Positions 1-5,810 of a stretch of 5,810 nt of DNA are shown here, piece by piece (position 1 is the first letter of the stretch; every line of letters starts with the position of its first letter). Origin of the DNA: Verrucomicrobiales bacterium (GTDB lineage Bacteria; Verrucomicrobiota; Verrucomicrobiia; Verrucomicrobiales; DEV007); assembly GCA_007123695.1 (NCBI GenBank), contig SLGN01000488.1:1-5810 (forward strand), given 5' to 3'. The notes under the pieces are model-generated. The model saw only the letters and a program-made list of their open reading frames with translations, had not been told where the DNA came from and did not search any database. The translations under genes and the position numbers were made by a program.

Positions 1-1
1 G

Positions 2-73
2 AACATCCGCGCCACCGCGGTCGCCAATCCGGGGATCGTCGATCGCGCCCAGATTCAGTTCCGCGTGCGCTGA
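2..73 (+). CDS. C-terminal fragment of an unidentified protein
   Basis: An open frame enters from the left edge and ends at TGA 71-73, leaving 23 visible residues that begin NIRATAVANPGIVD and finish in QIQFRVR. I do not recognise the family. The alternating hydrophobic and charged C-terminal end looks like a beta strand, but the fragment is too short to assign a function. It is supported as a real gene end by the two stem-loops that follow within 60 nt of the stop, one of them a good intrinsic terminator on the same strand. It converges with the K+ channel gene. Confidence 0.55.
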   Translation, partial: NIRATAVANPGIVDRAQIQFRVR

Positions 74-82
74 ATCCCGTTC

Positions 83-107
83 GCACCGGGGTCCGATCCC
101 CCGGTGC
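83..107 (+). other. Stem-loop just after the upstream gene
   Basis: A perfect 9-bp inverted repeat, GCACCGGGG (83-91) and CCCCGGTGC (99-107), encloses a 7-nt loop and starts 9 nt after the stop codon of the fragment gene. No T-run follows it, so by itself it is not a standard intrinsic terminator. It may protect the 3' end of the transcript or assist the terminator downstream. Confidence 0.5.
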
Positions 108-129
108 TCAATCTTCCCGAAACCGGAAG

Positions 130-156
130 GGGCGGATCGCAAGATCCGCCCTTTTT
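130..156 (+). terminator. Rho-independent terminator
   Basis: A perfect 9-bp GC-rich stem, GGGCGGATC (130-138) and GATCCGCCC (143-151), is closed by a GCAA tetraloop and followed directly by TTTTT (152-156). This is a classic intrinsic terminator for the gene ending at 73. On the minus strand the same stem is followed only by a weak pyrimidine stretch, so it may also partly terminate the oncoming channel transcript, but that is less certain. Confidence 0.85.
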
Positions 157-176
157 CGTGCGGGAGACCGTTGCGA

Positions 177-192
177 GTTCCCCGCCGGGAAC
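177..192 (-). other. Stem-loop directly after the channel stop codon
   Basis: GTTCCC (177-182) and GGGAAC (187-192) form a perfect 6-bp stem with a 4-nt loop. It begins one base past the channel gene's stop codon at 194-196 when read on the minus strand. There is no U-run after it. It is a plausible 3'-end structure for the sulfatase-channel transcript, acting alone or with the stem at 130-151. Confidence 0.35.
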
Positions 193-193
193 C

Positions 194-1057
194 TCACAAA
201 GCCCGGCCGCACATCTTGCAGTAGCGCGCCTTCGAATCGTGGCCGACGTGCCCGCACTCGCCGCAGCGGCGGTCGTCGAGGCGGATGTGGGCTAGGCTCA
301 GGTTCAGTTCGGCGGTGACGATTCCCGTCGGGACGGCGATGATGCCGTATCCCGTCAGCATGATGATGGTGGCGATGGTCTTGCCTGCCGGAGTGATCGG
401 AACGATGTCGCCGTAGCCGACCGTCGCGATCGTGGTGATGGCCCAGTAGATCGATTCCGGCACGCTGCTGAAGCCCTCGTTGCCCGCCACCACGCCCTCG
501 ATCTCGTACATCGCCGTGCCGAGGATCACCGTCACGGCGAAGACGATGAAGAGGAAGACCGTGATCTTCGGTAGGCTGTGGCGCATCGCGTTGATGATCA
601 GGTTCGCCTCGCCCAGATGGCGCGTCATCTTGAGGATGCGGAAGACCCTCAGCATCCGCAGGATCCTCACCACAAGGACGTGCTGGAGACCCGGCAGGAG
701 CAAGGTGAGGTAGGACGGCAGGATCGAGATCAGGTCGATGATGCCGTAGAAGCTGAAGAGATAGGCCCGCCGGTTGCGGACCACCCAGATCCGGACGATG
801 TACTCGATGGTGAACAGCACCGTGAAGATCCATTCGGCGGCGACGAACACGTCGCGGTAGGGCTTGAACTCGGGCGCGGTCTCGAAGATCACGACCATCA
901 CGCTGATGGCGATCAGCCACAGCAGGGCGACGTCGAAGGCGCGTCCCGCCGGGGTGTCCGAAAGGAAAACGATGCGCCAGACCCGCTGGCGGAAGGTCGT
1001 CTCCCGATTTTCCCCATTCGGCGCATCGGATCGCCCGCTCGTTTCGGACTCGGACAT
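194..1057 (-). CDS. Voltage-gated K+ channel with C-terminal zinc ribbon
   Basis: A 287-residue six-transmembrane K+ channel of the inner membrane, a member of the voltage-gated ion channel superfamily that forms tetramers. Segments visible in order: S1 about 43-58; S2 about 73-93 with acidic E85; S3 about 102-117 with D108; S4 about 127-146 with basic residues every third position (R131, R134, R137, R140, K143, R146); S5 about 163-181; pore helix about 199-211; K+ selectivity filter TVGYGD at 212-217; S6 about 226-250 with a glycine (G236) and a VPTG bend. The regular S4 arginines suggest a working voltage sensor. The tail (265-283) has a CGECG...CKMCG pattern, a four-cysteine zinc ribbon. 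The ATG at 1055-1057 lies 10 nt after the sulfatase stop with no clear Shine-Dalgarno sequence, which suggests co-transcription and perhaps translational coupling. The family assignment is firm; gating and physiological role are inferred. Confidence 0.93.
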   Translation of the reverse strand: MSESETSGRSDAPNGENRETTFRQRVWRIVFLSDTPAGRAFDVALLWLIAISVMVVIFETAPEFKPYRDVFVAAEWIFTVLFTIEYIVRIWVVRNRRAYLFSFYGIIDLISILPSYLTLLLPGLQHVLVVRILRMLRVFRILKMTRHLGEANLIINAMRHSLPKITVFLFIVFAVTVILGTAMYEIEGVVAGNEGFSSVPESIYWAITTIATVGYGDIVPITPAGKTIATIIMLTGYGIIAVPTGIVTAELNLSLAHIRLDDRRCGECGHVGHDSKARYCKMCGRAL

Positions 1058-1067
1058 CGCGCCGGGA

Positions 1068-2558
1068 TCAGTCGTGAAGGGCGTCGAGCACCGGAATCGG
1101 GAAATCCTCGCTGGGAACCCGCTCGCTCTTCATGAGCGCTTCGATTTCGGCGACGATTTCGGAGTGGGCTGCGGCCACGTCCTTCGATTCGGAGGGGTCG
1201 GCTTCCAAGTCGTAGAGCTCGATCCGCAACGAAGGCTCCTCGCCGCGCTTTTTCAATCCGGTGCGGATTCCCTTCCAGCGCGATCCGAGCCAGACGGCCT
1301 GCTGCCCCCCGTAGCCGGGAAACTCGCGATAGAGAAAGGGCCGCTCCTCCTGCCCCCGCCCGAGCAGGGTCGCGGCAATGCTGATGCCGTCGATCTCCTC
1401 GGGCACCCTCTCCGCCGCGCCGGCCAGCTCCAGCATCGTCGGCAGCCAGTCTTCGAAGCCGGTGACGAGGTCGCTGACGGTTCCGGGCGCGATCTTCCCC
1501 GGCCAGACCGCGATCTGGGGCACGCGCACGCCGCCCTCGTAGAGATCGCCCTTCAGCCCGCGCAGCTCCCCGACACTGGCGAAAAACCCGTAGTCGACCT
1601 CGTCGCGAAGATGGCTCGTGCCGTTGTCGGAGGTGAAGACCACGAGAGTGTTCTCCGAGAGCCCGAGCTCCTCGAGAGCGTCGACGAGTTCGCCGACCTG
1701 GGTGTCGAGCTTGGTGATCATCGCCGCGTAGGCGGCGCGGGGGGTGAAGTGCGGCGTGTAGCCCCGTCCGCTCTCGCGGGTGAAGGGCGGATCGTTCCAT
1801 CCCAGGGACAAGTAGGGCTCCAATTCCTCGTCGGGCACATGGAGGGCGACATGGGGAAGCGTGCTCGGATAGTAGAGGAAAAAGGGCCGATCGCGGTTTT
1901 CCCTCAGGAAGCGGAGAGCCTCTTCGTGAATGCGGTCGGCCGAATGTTCCTCGCCCTTGAAGCGGTCGTAGCTCCGCGGATCCGCCGGATCGTCGCCCGG
2001 CTCGAGCCCGGCATGGCCGGGAATGGCCGGACTGTTCGCGAGGGAAACGCGCTCGCCGTCGCTCCAGAGCCAGTCAGGATAGTAGGAATGGGCGTGCGAC
2101 TGGCAGTTGTAGCCGAAGAAGCGGTCGAAGCCCTTCTGGTTCGGGTTGCCCGCCGACTCCATGTTGCCGAGGCCCCACTTGCCGAAGGCGCCGCAGACGT
2201 AGCCCTCCGCCTGGAGCAGCTCCGCGACGGTGCGGTCCTCCGCCCGCAGGGGGAATTGGCCTTCCGGCTGCATCCCGCGGTTGTCGCGGACGCGGGCGCG
2301 GCCGGGGTGATGCCCGGTCATCAGCACGCAGCGGGCAGGCGCGCAGACGGCGTTGCCGGCGTAGGCCCGGGTGAATTTCATGCCCGCCGCCGCGAGGGCG
2401 TCGAGCCGCGGCGTGCGGATCTTCTCCTGCCCGTAGCAGCCGAGCTCGCGGTAGCCGATGTCGTCGGCAAGAACGAAGACGATGTTCGGTTTTTCGGCGT
2501 GGAGCGGGACGGCCAGGGTGGCGAAGGCGGCGAAGAGGAACGAAAAGGCGGCTTTCAT
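1068..2558 (-). CDS. Exported formylglycine-dependent sulfatase
   Basis: A 496-residue arylsulfatase-like enzyme (alkaline phosphatase superfamily) that would hydrolyse sulfate esters, probably of polysaccharides, in the periplasm or outside the cell. The start is ATG 2556-2558, chosen because it gives a compact signal peptide (residues 1-21, ending LHA before EKPN); the frame's upstream TTG at 2594 would bury this. Motifs: metal-binding pair D32-D33 in VLADD; C72-A-P-A-R76, where C72 is the residue converted to formylglycine by the sulfatase-maturing enzyme; K127 in GKWGLG; H236 in the LPHVALHVP segment; D311-N312 in TSDNG; K336 in GLKGDLYEGG. Length and motif order are typical of a complete enzyme. 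The usual GKWHLG histidine is glycine here, a variant I recall from PVC-group sulfatases. No strong Shine-Dalgarno is seen: GGCGGG abuts the ATG. The substrate cannot be read from the sequence. Confidence 0.93.
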   Translation of the reverse strand: MKAAFSFLFAAFATLAVPLHAEKPNIVFVLADDIGYRELGCYGQEKIRTPRLDALAAAGMKFTRAYAGNAVCAPARCVLMTGHHPGRARVRDNRGMQPEGQFPLRAEDRTVAELLQAEGYVCGAFGKWGLGNMESAGNPNQKGFDRFFGYNCQSHAHSYYPDWLWSDGERVSLANSPAIPGHAGLEPGDDPADPRSYDRFKGEEHSADRIHEEALRFLRENRDRPFFLYYPSTLPHVALHVPDEELEPYLSLGWNDPPFTRESGRGYTPHFTPRAAYAAMITKLDTQVGELVDALEELGLSENTLVVFTSDNGTSHLRDEVDYGFFASVGELRGLKGDLYEGGVRVPQIAVWPGKIAPGTVSDLVTGFEDWLPTMLELAGAAERVPEEIDGISIAATLLGRGQEERPFLYREFPGYGGQQAVWLGSRWKGIRTGLKKRGEEPSLRIELYDLEADPSESKDVAAAHSEIVAEIEALMKSERVPSEDFPIPVLDALHD

Positions 2559-2827
2559 CCCGCCAATCTTGAACCGATGCGGCAGATCAGGCAATGTCCG
2601 ATTCGCGCGGAAATGCCGAAAAATCCCGGTGATTCAAGGTCGGACCGGCCCGGCCAAGCGTTTCCGTCAGGTGGAGAACCGACCGAAGCCGCTCGAAGGA
2701 CCTCCGCGAACCCCTTTCCCGCATGGACAAACGCTCTCACTGATGGCAGATTTCGCAGTGATTCAACTGCTTGAGAACGGCTCGCAAATCCGAAAAATCC
2801 TCTGGTTTTTCAGGAAGATGCGAGTAA
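2559..2827. other. Divergent spacer between sulfatase and lptD
   Basis: I find no convincing gene here. The half next to the sulfatase is GC-rich. From 2761 to 2830 the GC content falls to about 43% (30 of 70 bases), far below the flanking genes, as expected for a promoter region. A 6-bp inverted repeat, TCACTG (2737-2742) and CAGTGA (2756-2761) with a 13-nt gap, could be an operator or a chance match. I see no strong promoter for the sulfatase side. Confidence 0.6.
2771..2798 (+). promoter_or_regulatory. Possible sigma-70-type promoter for lptD
   Basis: TTGAGA (2771-2776) matches the -35 consensus at five of six positions. It lies 16 nt upstream of AAAAAT (2793-2798), which matches the -10 consensus at four of six. 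The pair sits in the most AT-rich part of the spacer and would start transcription near 2805. This is a pattern match only; a hairpin-forming GAAAAA/TTTTTC pair overlaps the -10 box. Confidence 0.3.
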
Positions 2828-5137
2828 ATGAGACGTGGTGGAAAGGTCTTTGTCCCCTCCCCGCAACCGCCTGAGAGTGTCTTGATTCTAGGGAACACCA
2901 AGCATCCAATCCCGAAAGGAGTTCTGTCGCAGTGCGTCGGGGCCTTCCTCGCGCTTGTCCTGCTGCCTTCCGCTGCCCAGGCCCAGGACGCCGTGGGCGG
3001 TGCGTCGCGGCTCGACATCCGCGCCGATTTCAGCGACTACGACGAGAATCTGGGAATCGCCAAGGCTTGGGGCGACGTCGAGGTCACCTACGAAAACGTC
3101 ACGATCCGGGCCGACCAGATCGAGTACCACAGTTCCACCGGGAACATCTTCGCCCGGGACAACGTGCGGATTCTCCAAGACGGCCAGGTCATCGACGCCG
3201 AGGAGATCATCTACAACATCCACACCGGCGAGACGACGACGAGCCAGTTCAAGAGCGCGCTGGAGCCCGTGTTCATCTCCTCGGACGACGTCCTCCGGCC
3301 AGAGGAAGGAAGCGGCGATCCCATCGTCATGCACGACGCCTACTTCACCACGCACGACTCCGCGTCGCCCGACTACCACATCAGGGTCAAGAAGCTCGAG
3401 GTCTACCCCGACGACAAGATCGTGATGCGCGGCGCCCGCGTGCACGTCGGAAATACTCCGCTGCTCTGGTTCCCCTACTACGTGCAGCCTCTCGACGAGG
3501 ACCTCGGCTACTACTTCACCCCCGGCTGGAACTCCGCCTGGGGCGCCTTCGTCCTCAACCGCTACGGGTTCATGGTGGGGGAGAACTACAACGCCAAAGC
3601 CTACCTCGACTTCCGCTCCGAGCGCGGTCTCGCCGGCGGCGTCGAATTTTTCGACCGCAAGTTCCGAAACAACCCCAACATCGGCCGGCTCAACCTCTAC
3701 TACGCCGAAGACAACAACCCCCAGCTCGCCTTCACCGGGGCCAACCGGGTCAATCCCCCGCCAAACGAGCGCTACCGCATCAACCTGCAGCACCGCGTCT
3801 ACCTGCCCGGCTCCGACGACGACACTTTCTACCTCGACTTCGACATCAACCGCCTCAGCGACGCCTTCTTCTACCAAGACTTCTTCCCCAACGAGTTCCT
3901 CATCGATCCGCGGCCGGACAACATCATCAACCTTGGCAAGATCTTCGAGCGCGGCGAGATCTCGCTGACGGGCCGCTTCCAGGTAAACGAGTTCTTCCAG
4001 ACCGACACCAGGTCGCCAGAGCTCGCCCTCGACATCATCCGCACGCCCATCGGCGACTCGGGCTTCTTCTACGACGGACTCACCTCCTACGGCCTCATCG
4101 GCGAGGAGCTCGACACCGACTCCATCCTCGCCGGCATCGTCGAGCCCTCCGGCTTCAACCGCTTCCACACCTACCACGAGTTCCTCTTCCCGACGAAGTT
4201 GGGCTTCCTCGACGTCATCCCCAAGGCCGGCGTCGGCTACACCAACTACTCGAACTTCGACATCCCCGGATTCGGGTCCATCGACCGGACCCTCACCCAC
4301 GCCGGTCTCGACATCTCCTTCAAGATGTCGAAGCGCTCGCCCCACGTGCAGAGCCGCGCCCTCGGCCTCGACGGCCTGCTCCACGTCGTCCGGCCCTACG
4401 TCTACTACTCCGTCGTCGGCACCGACGACCTCAACGGGCGATTCAGCCCCATCGACCGCTTCACCCCGACGACCCGGCTGCGTCCCATCGACATGCCGCT
4501 CTTCACCACCGTCGACGACATCCGCAGCTGGCAGATCGTCCGCGCCGGCGTCTCGAACCGATGGTTCACGATGCGCAACGGCGCCTCCTACGAGTGGCTC
4601 ACCCTCAACAACTACTTCGACACCTACATCCAGGATCCGGAATTCGACCGCAACGTCTCCAACGTGTTCACCGAACTCGAGTGGCGCCCCCTACCCTGGC
4701 TCGCCGCCTCGACCACCGCGCAGGTCCCGGTCTTCAACGACGTCCTCGACTTCACCGAGTTCACCACCGGGATCATGTTCATGCCCACGAAGTGGTTCCA
4801 GCTCGGGCTCCGCCACTACTTCATCGACGACCATCCCTTCTTCGGAAACTCCGATCTCTACACCGTCACGACCTACTCCCGGCTCAGCGACAACTGGGGC
4901 TTCAGCACCGCGCACCGCTTCGAGGCCGACGACGGCACGCTCGAATTCCAGCAGTACACGATTCACCGCGACCTCGCCAGTTGGACCGCGAGCCTCGGCG
5001 GCATCGTGCGCGACAACCGCCAGACCGACAAGGAATACGGCGTGGTCCTCAGCCTCACCCTCAAGGCCTTCCCGCGCCTCGCCCTGCCGGTGGACTTCCA
5101 GCCCGGCGGCCTCGGCGCCGACCCCGGCGCCCGCTGA
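2828..5137 (+). CDS. lptD: LPS assembly outer-membrane protein LptD (start uncertain)
   Basis: LptD (also called OstA/Imp) is the outer-membrane barrel that, with lipoprotein LptE, inserts lipopolysaccharide into the outer leaflet. The frame is 769 residues from ATG 2828, close to the family's usual size (E. coli about 784). A hydrophobic signal core lies at about 37-47, with predicted cleavage after A52 (AAQA before QDAV). Residues about 61-150 form an LptA/OstA-like beta-jellyroll, with repeats of the type AKAWGDVEVTYENVTIRADQ and GNIFARDNVRI. An LWFPYY segment (213-218) and an LptD-like run around 227-272 (GYYFTPGW..., SERGLAGGVEF) introduce the long barrel of alternating aromatic strands. 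The mature part contains no cysteine. ATG 2828 has a fair Shine-Dalgarno (AGGAAG, 2812-2817), but it gives an unusually long, non-basic leader. A far better site, AAAGGAG plus GTG 2932, is out of frame by one base, so the true start may be 2932 with a frameshift at 2939-2942. The gene stands alone, divergent from the sulfatase. Confidence 0.88.
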   Translation: MRRGGKVFVPSPQPPESVLILGNTKHPIPKGVLSQCVGAFLALVLLPSAAQAQDAVGGASRLDIRADFSDYDENLGIAKAWGDVEVTYENVTIRADQIEYHSSTGNIFARDNVRILQDGQVIDAEEIIYNIHTGETTTSQFKSALEPVFISSDDVLRPEEGSGDPIVMHDAYFTTHDSASPDYHIRVKKLEVYPDDKIVMRGARVHVGNTPLLWFPYYVQPLDEDLGYYFTPGWNSAWGAFVLNRYGFMVGENYNAKAYLDFRSERGLAGGVEFFDRKFRNNPNIGRLNLYYAEDNNPQLAFTGANRVNPPPNERYRINLQHRVYLPGSDDDTFYLDFDINRLSDAFFYQDFFPNEFLIDPRPDNIINLGKIFERGEISLTGRFQVNEFFQTDTRSPELALDIIRTPIGDSGFFYDGLTSYGLIGEELDTDSILAGIVEPSGFNRFHTYHEFLFPTKLGFLDVIPKAGVGYTNYSNFDIPGFGSIDRTLTHAGLDISFKMSKRSPHVQSRALGLDGLLHVVRPYVYYSVVGTDDLNGRFSPIDRFTPTTRLRPIDMPLFTTVDDIRSWQIVRAGVSNRWFTMRNGASYEWLTLNNYFDTYIQDPEFDRNVSNVFTELEWRPLPWLAASTTAQVPVFNDVLDFTEFTTGIMFMPTKWFQLGLRHYFIDDHPFFGNSDLYTVTTYSRLSDNWGFSTAHRFEADDGTLEFQQYTIHRDLASWTASLGGIVRDNRQTDKEYGVVLSLTLKAFPRLALPVDFQPGGLGADPGAR
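2915..2934 (+). promoter_or_regulatory. Strong ribosome-binding site with GTG start, out of frame with lptD
   Basis: AAAGGAG (2915-2921) is the best Shine-Dalgarno sequence in the window and is followed 10 nt later by GTG (2932-2934). Translation from this GTG reads MRRGLPRACP, not the lptD signal peptide. If one G of the four-G run at 2939-2942 were absent, the same GTG would give MRRAFLALVLLPSAAQA joined in frame to QDAVGG of LptD, a perfect short signal peptide. The site therefore probably marks lptD's original start. Confidence 0.65.
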
Positions 5138-5191
5138 TCGGATCGGCTCTTGCCGCCAAGCAGGGGAGCCCGGCGGCGGCGGCGCCCTGCA

Positions 5192-5368
5192 AGCCCGCAT
5201 TTCTCATACCCTTTCGTCGCGAGACGCCGCGAGGACGCGTCCCCGCGAGGCGCGGCCCGGATTTCCCGCCGGGCTGTATGGCATGCTGTCCAAGGGAAAT
5301 CCGGGGCGGACCGAAGCGGCGGCGGGCCGCAGCAAGTCGCAGCAGAAGGGGTATGAGAAATGCGGGCT
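5192..5368. repeat. 177-bp concentric imperfect palindrome
   Basis: The outer arms are a perfect 20-bp inverted repeat: AGCCCGCATTTCTCATACCC (5192-5211) and its reverse complement (5349-5368). The inner arms are a perfect 12-bp repeat: CCCGGATTTCCC (5256-5267) and GGGAAATCCGGG (5294-5305), around a 26-nt loop that contains GCATGC. Both pairs share a centre near 5280, and the segments between them (44 and 43 nt) also pair in part. It sits between the convergent ends of lptD and the right-hand gene. It could be a MITE-like non-autonomous element, a two-way transcript-end structure or a cruciform. I see no target-site duplication, no T-run and no attC core motifs. The inverted repeat is certain; its role is not known. 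Confidence 0.85.
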
Positions 5369-5810
5369 AGAATCCGCTCTGCTGGACGAGGCGGCTCAAC
5401 TCCATCTGGAACGAGCGCGCCTGCTCCTCGGTGGGGCGGAAATCGGGATCGCCGCCGTCCATGCCGAGGCGCCCCATCTGGTCGAGCCACCACGAGACGA
5501 CCTTGCCGCCGCCGAAGTCGGCCTTTCCGCTAAGCAAAGCGCCGGGGCGCAGCACCTGGTCGAGGGTGACCTTGACGCCCCCCGGCGGCACGGCGTCGGG
5601 CGAGCCGGCCCCATCGTCCTCCGAGGCGCCTTCGGGAGCGGCGCCGCCGTCGCCCGGCTTTGCCTCAGCCTTCTCCGGCTCGGGGGCGGGAGTCGGAAGA
5701 AGCTCGATGGCAAGGTCCTCGAGAAGGAATCGCGTCTCGAGATAGGTCACGCTCAGCCCCGTCTCCTCGCGCAGCTTCTTCTGGATTTCGGCGAGACCGT
5801 CGCCCGATTC
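5367..5810 (-). CDS. C-terminal part of a protein of unknown function
   Basis: The frame runs in from the right edge without a stop and ends at TAG 5367-5369, giving 147 visible residues; the true start lies outside the window. A GTG at 5750 is internal and is not supported as the start. I do not recognise the family. Three parts are visible: an amphipathic, probably helical stretch (visible residues 1-38, with EIQKKLREETGLSVTYLETR); a linker of about 40 residues rich in Pro, Ala, Glu, Gly and Asp (39-78); and a compact C-terminal module (79-147) with likely beta strands, then SWWLDQMGRLG and a helix around EEQARSFQMELSRL. No signal peptide, membrane segment or catalytic motif is visible. The gene converges on lptD, and its stop codon overlaps the edge of the palindrome, so its last residues may have been altered by that element. 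Confidence 0.75.
   Translation of the reverse strand, partial: ESGDGLAEIQKKLREETGLSVTYLETRFLLEDLAIELLPTPAPEPEKAEAKPGDGGAAPEGASEDDGAGSPDAVPPGGVKVTLDQVLRPGALLSGKADFGGGKVVSWWLDQMGRLGMDGGDPDFRPTEEQARSFQMELSRLVQQSGF

Noticed and set aside
2559..2594. Extending the sulfatase 12 codons upstream to TTG 2594
   Set aside because: It puts a polar stretch before a complete signal peptide; ATG 2558 gives a standard exported enzyme.
2743..2760. A sigma-54-like TGGCA...GC pair
   Set aside because: The GG and GC elements are 8 nt apart instead of the required 10, and the rest of the consensus is missing.
864..2774. A 636-codon + strand open frame opposite the sulfatase
   Set aside because: It is antisense to a gene with all its catalytic motifs, has no recognisable domain, and is a product of high GC.
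2790..2814. GAAAAA...TTTTTC hairpin as a terminator
   Set aside because: The stem is AT-rich with bulges, its T-run is part of the stem, and it lies in a divergent promoter region where no transcript is expected to end.
2888..4384. A 498-codon minus-strand open frame opposite lptD
   Set aside because: Its composition is dominated by Val, Glu, Asp and Gly, the mirror of C-ending codons on the coding strand; lptD is clearly the real gene.
5192..5368. Integron attC site as an explanation of the palindrome
   Set aside because: The outer arms lack the GTTRRRY and RYYYAAC core boxes, and there is no integrase or cassette pattern in the window.
2932..5370. A long + strand open frame (812 codons) overlapping lptD, starting at the GTG with the strong Shine-Dalgarno
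   Set aside because: It is rich in Arg, Pro and His with no domain or signal peptide, as expected from reading a GC-rich gene out of frame. The start signal is better explained as belonging to lptD before a one-base shift.

Overview
The window is GC-rich DNA from a Gram-negative (diderm) bacterium. An LptD-type outer-membrane LPS assembly protein shows the double membrane. The formylglycine-dependent sulfatase, of a type plentiful in Verrucomicrobiota, Planctomycetota and Lentisphaerota, together with the overall style of the genes, suggests the PVC group, perhaps a verrucomicrobial lineage. That taxonomic guess is inference; there is no rRNA or other marker gene here.

Layout from left to right. 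(1) Positions 2-73 hold the last 23 codons of an unidentified + strand gene. It is followed by two stem-loops, the second (130-156) a textbook Rho-independent terminator. (2) Two minus-strand genes form a probable two-gene unit transcribed right to left: an exported sulfatase (1068-2558) and, 10 nt after its stop codon, a six-transmembrane voltage-gated K+ channel with a C-terminal zinc ribbon (194-1057). (3) A spacer of about 270 bp separates the sulfatase from a divergent + strand gene. It contains a stretch of about 43% GC that probably carries promoter signals. (4) The + strand gene is lptD (open from 2828 to 5137). (5) A convergent spacer of about 230 bp is almost filled by a 177-bp concentric imperfect palindrome (5192-5368). 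(6) A minus-strand gene of unknown function enters from the right edge and ends at 5367; only its last 147 codons are visible.

The lptD product would place lipopolysaccharide in the outer leaflet of the outer membrane. The sulfatase would act in the periplasm or outside the cell on sulfate esters, probably polysaccharides. The channel would carry K+ across the inner membrane. No shared pathway for the three is visible; the only functional link the sequence supports is co-transcription of sulfatase and channel.

The two observations most worth checking are at lptD's ends. At its start, a strong ribosome-binding site and GTG codon lie one base out of frame with the gene; removing a single G from a four-G run yields a perfect short signal peptide. 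Downstream of its 3' end is the 177-bp palindrome, whose right edge also supplies two bases of the stop codon of the converging gene.
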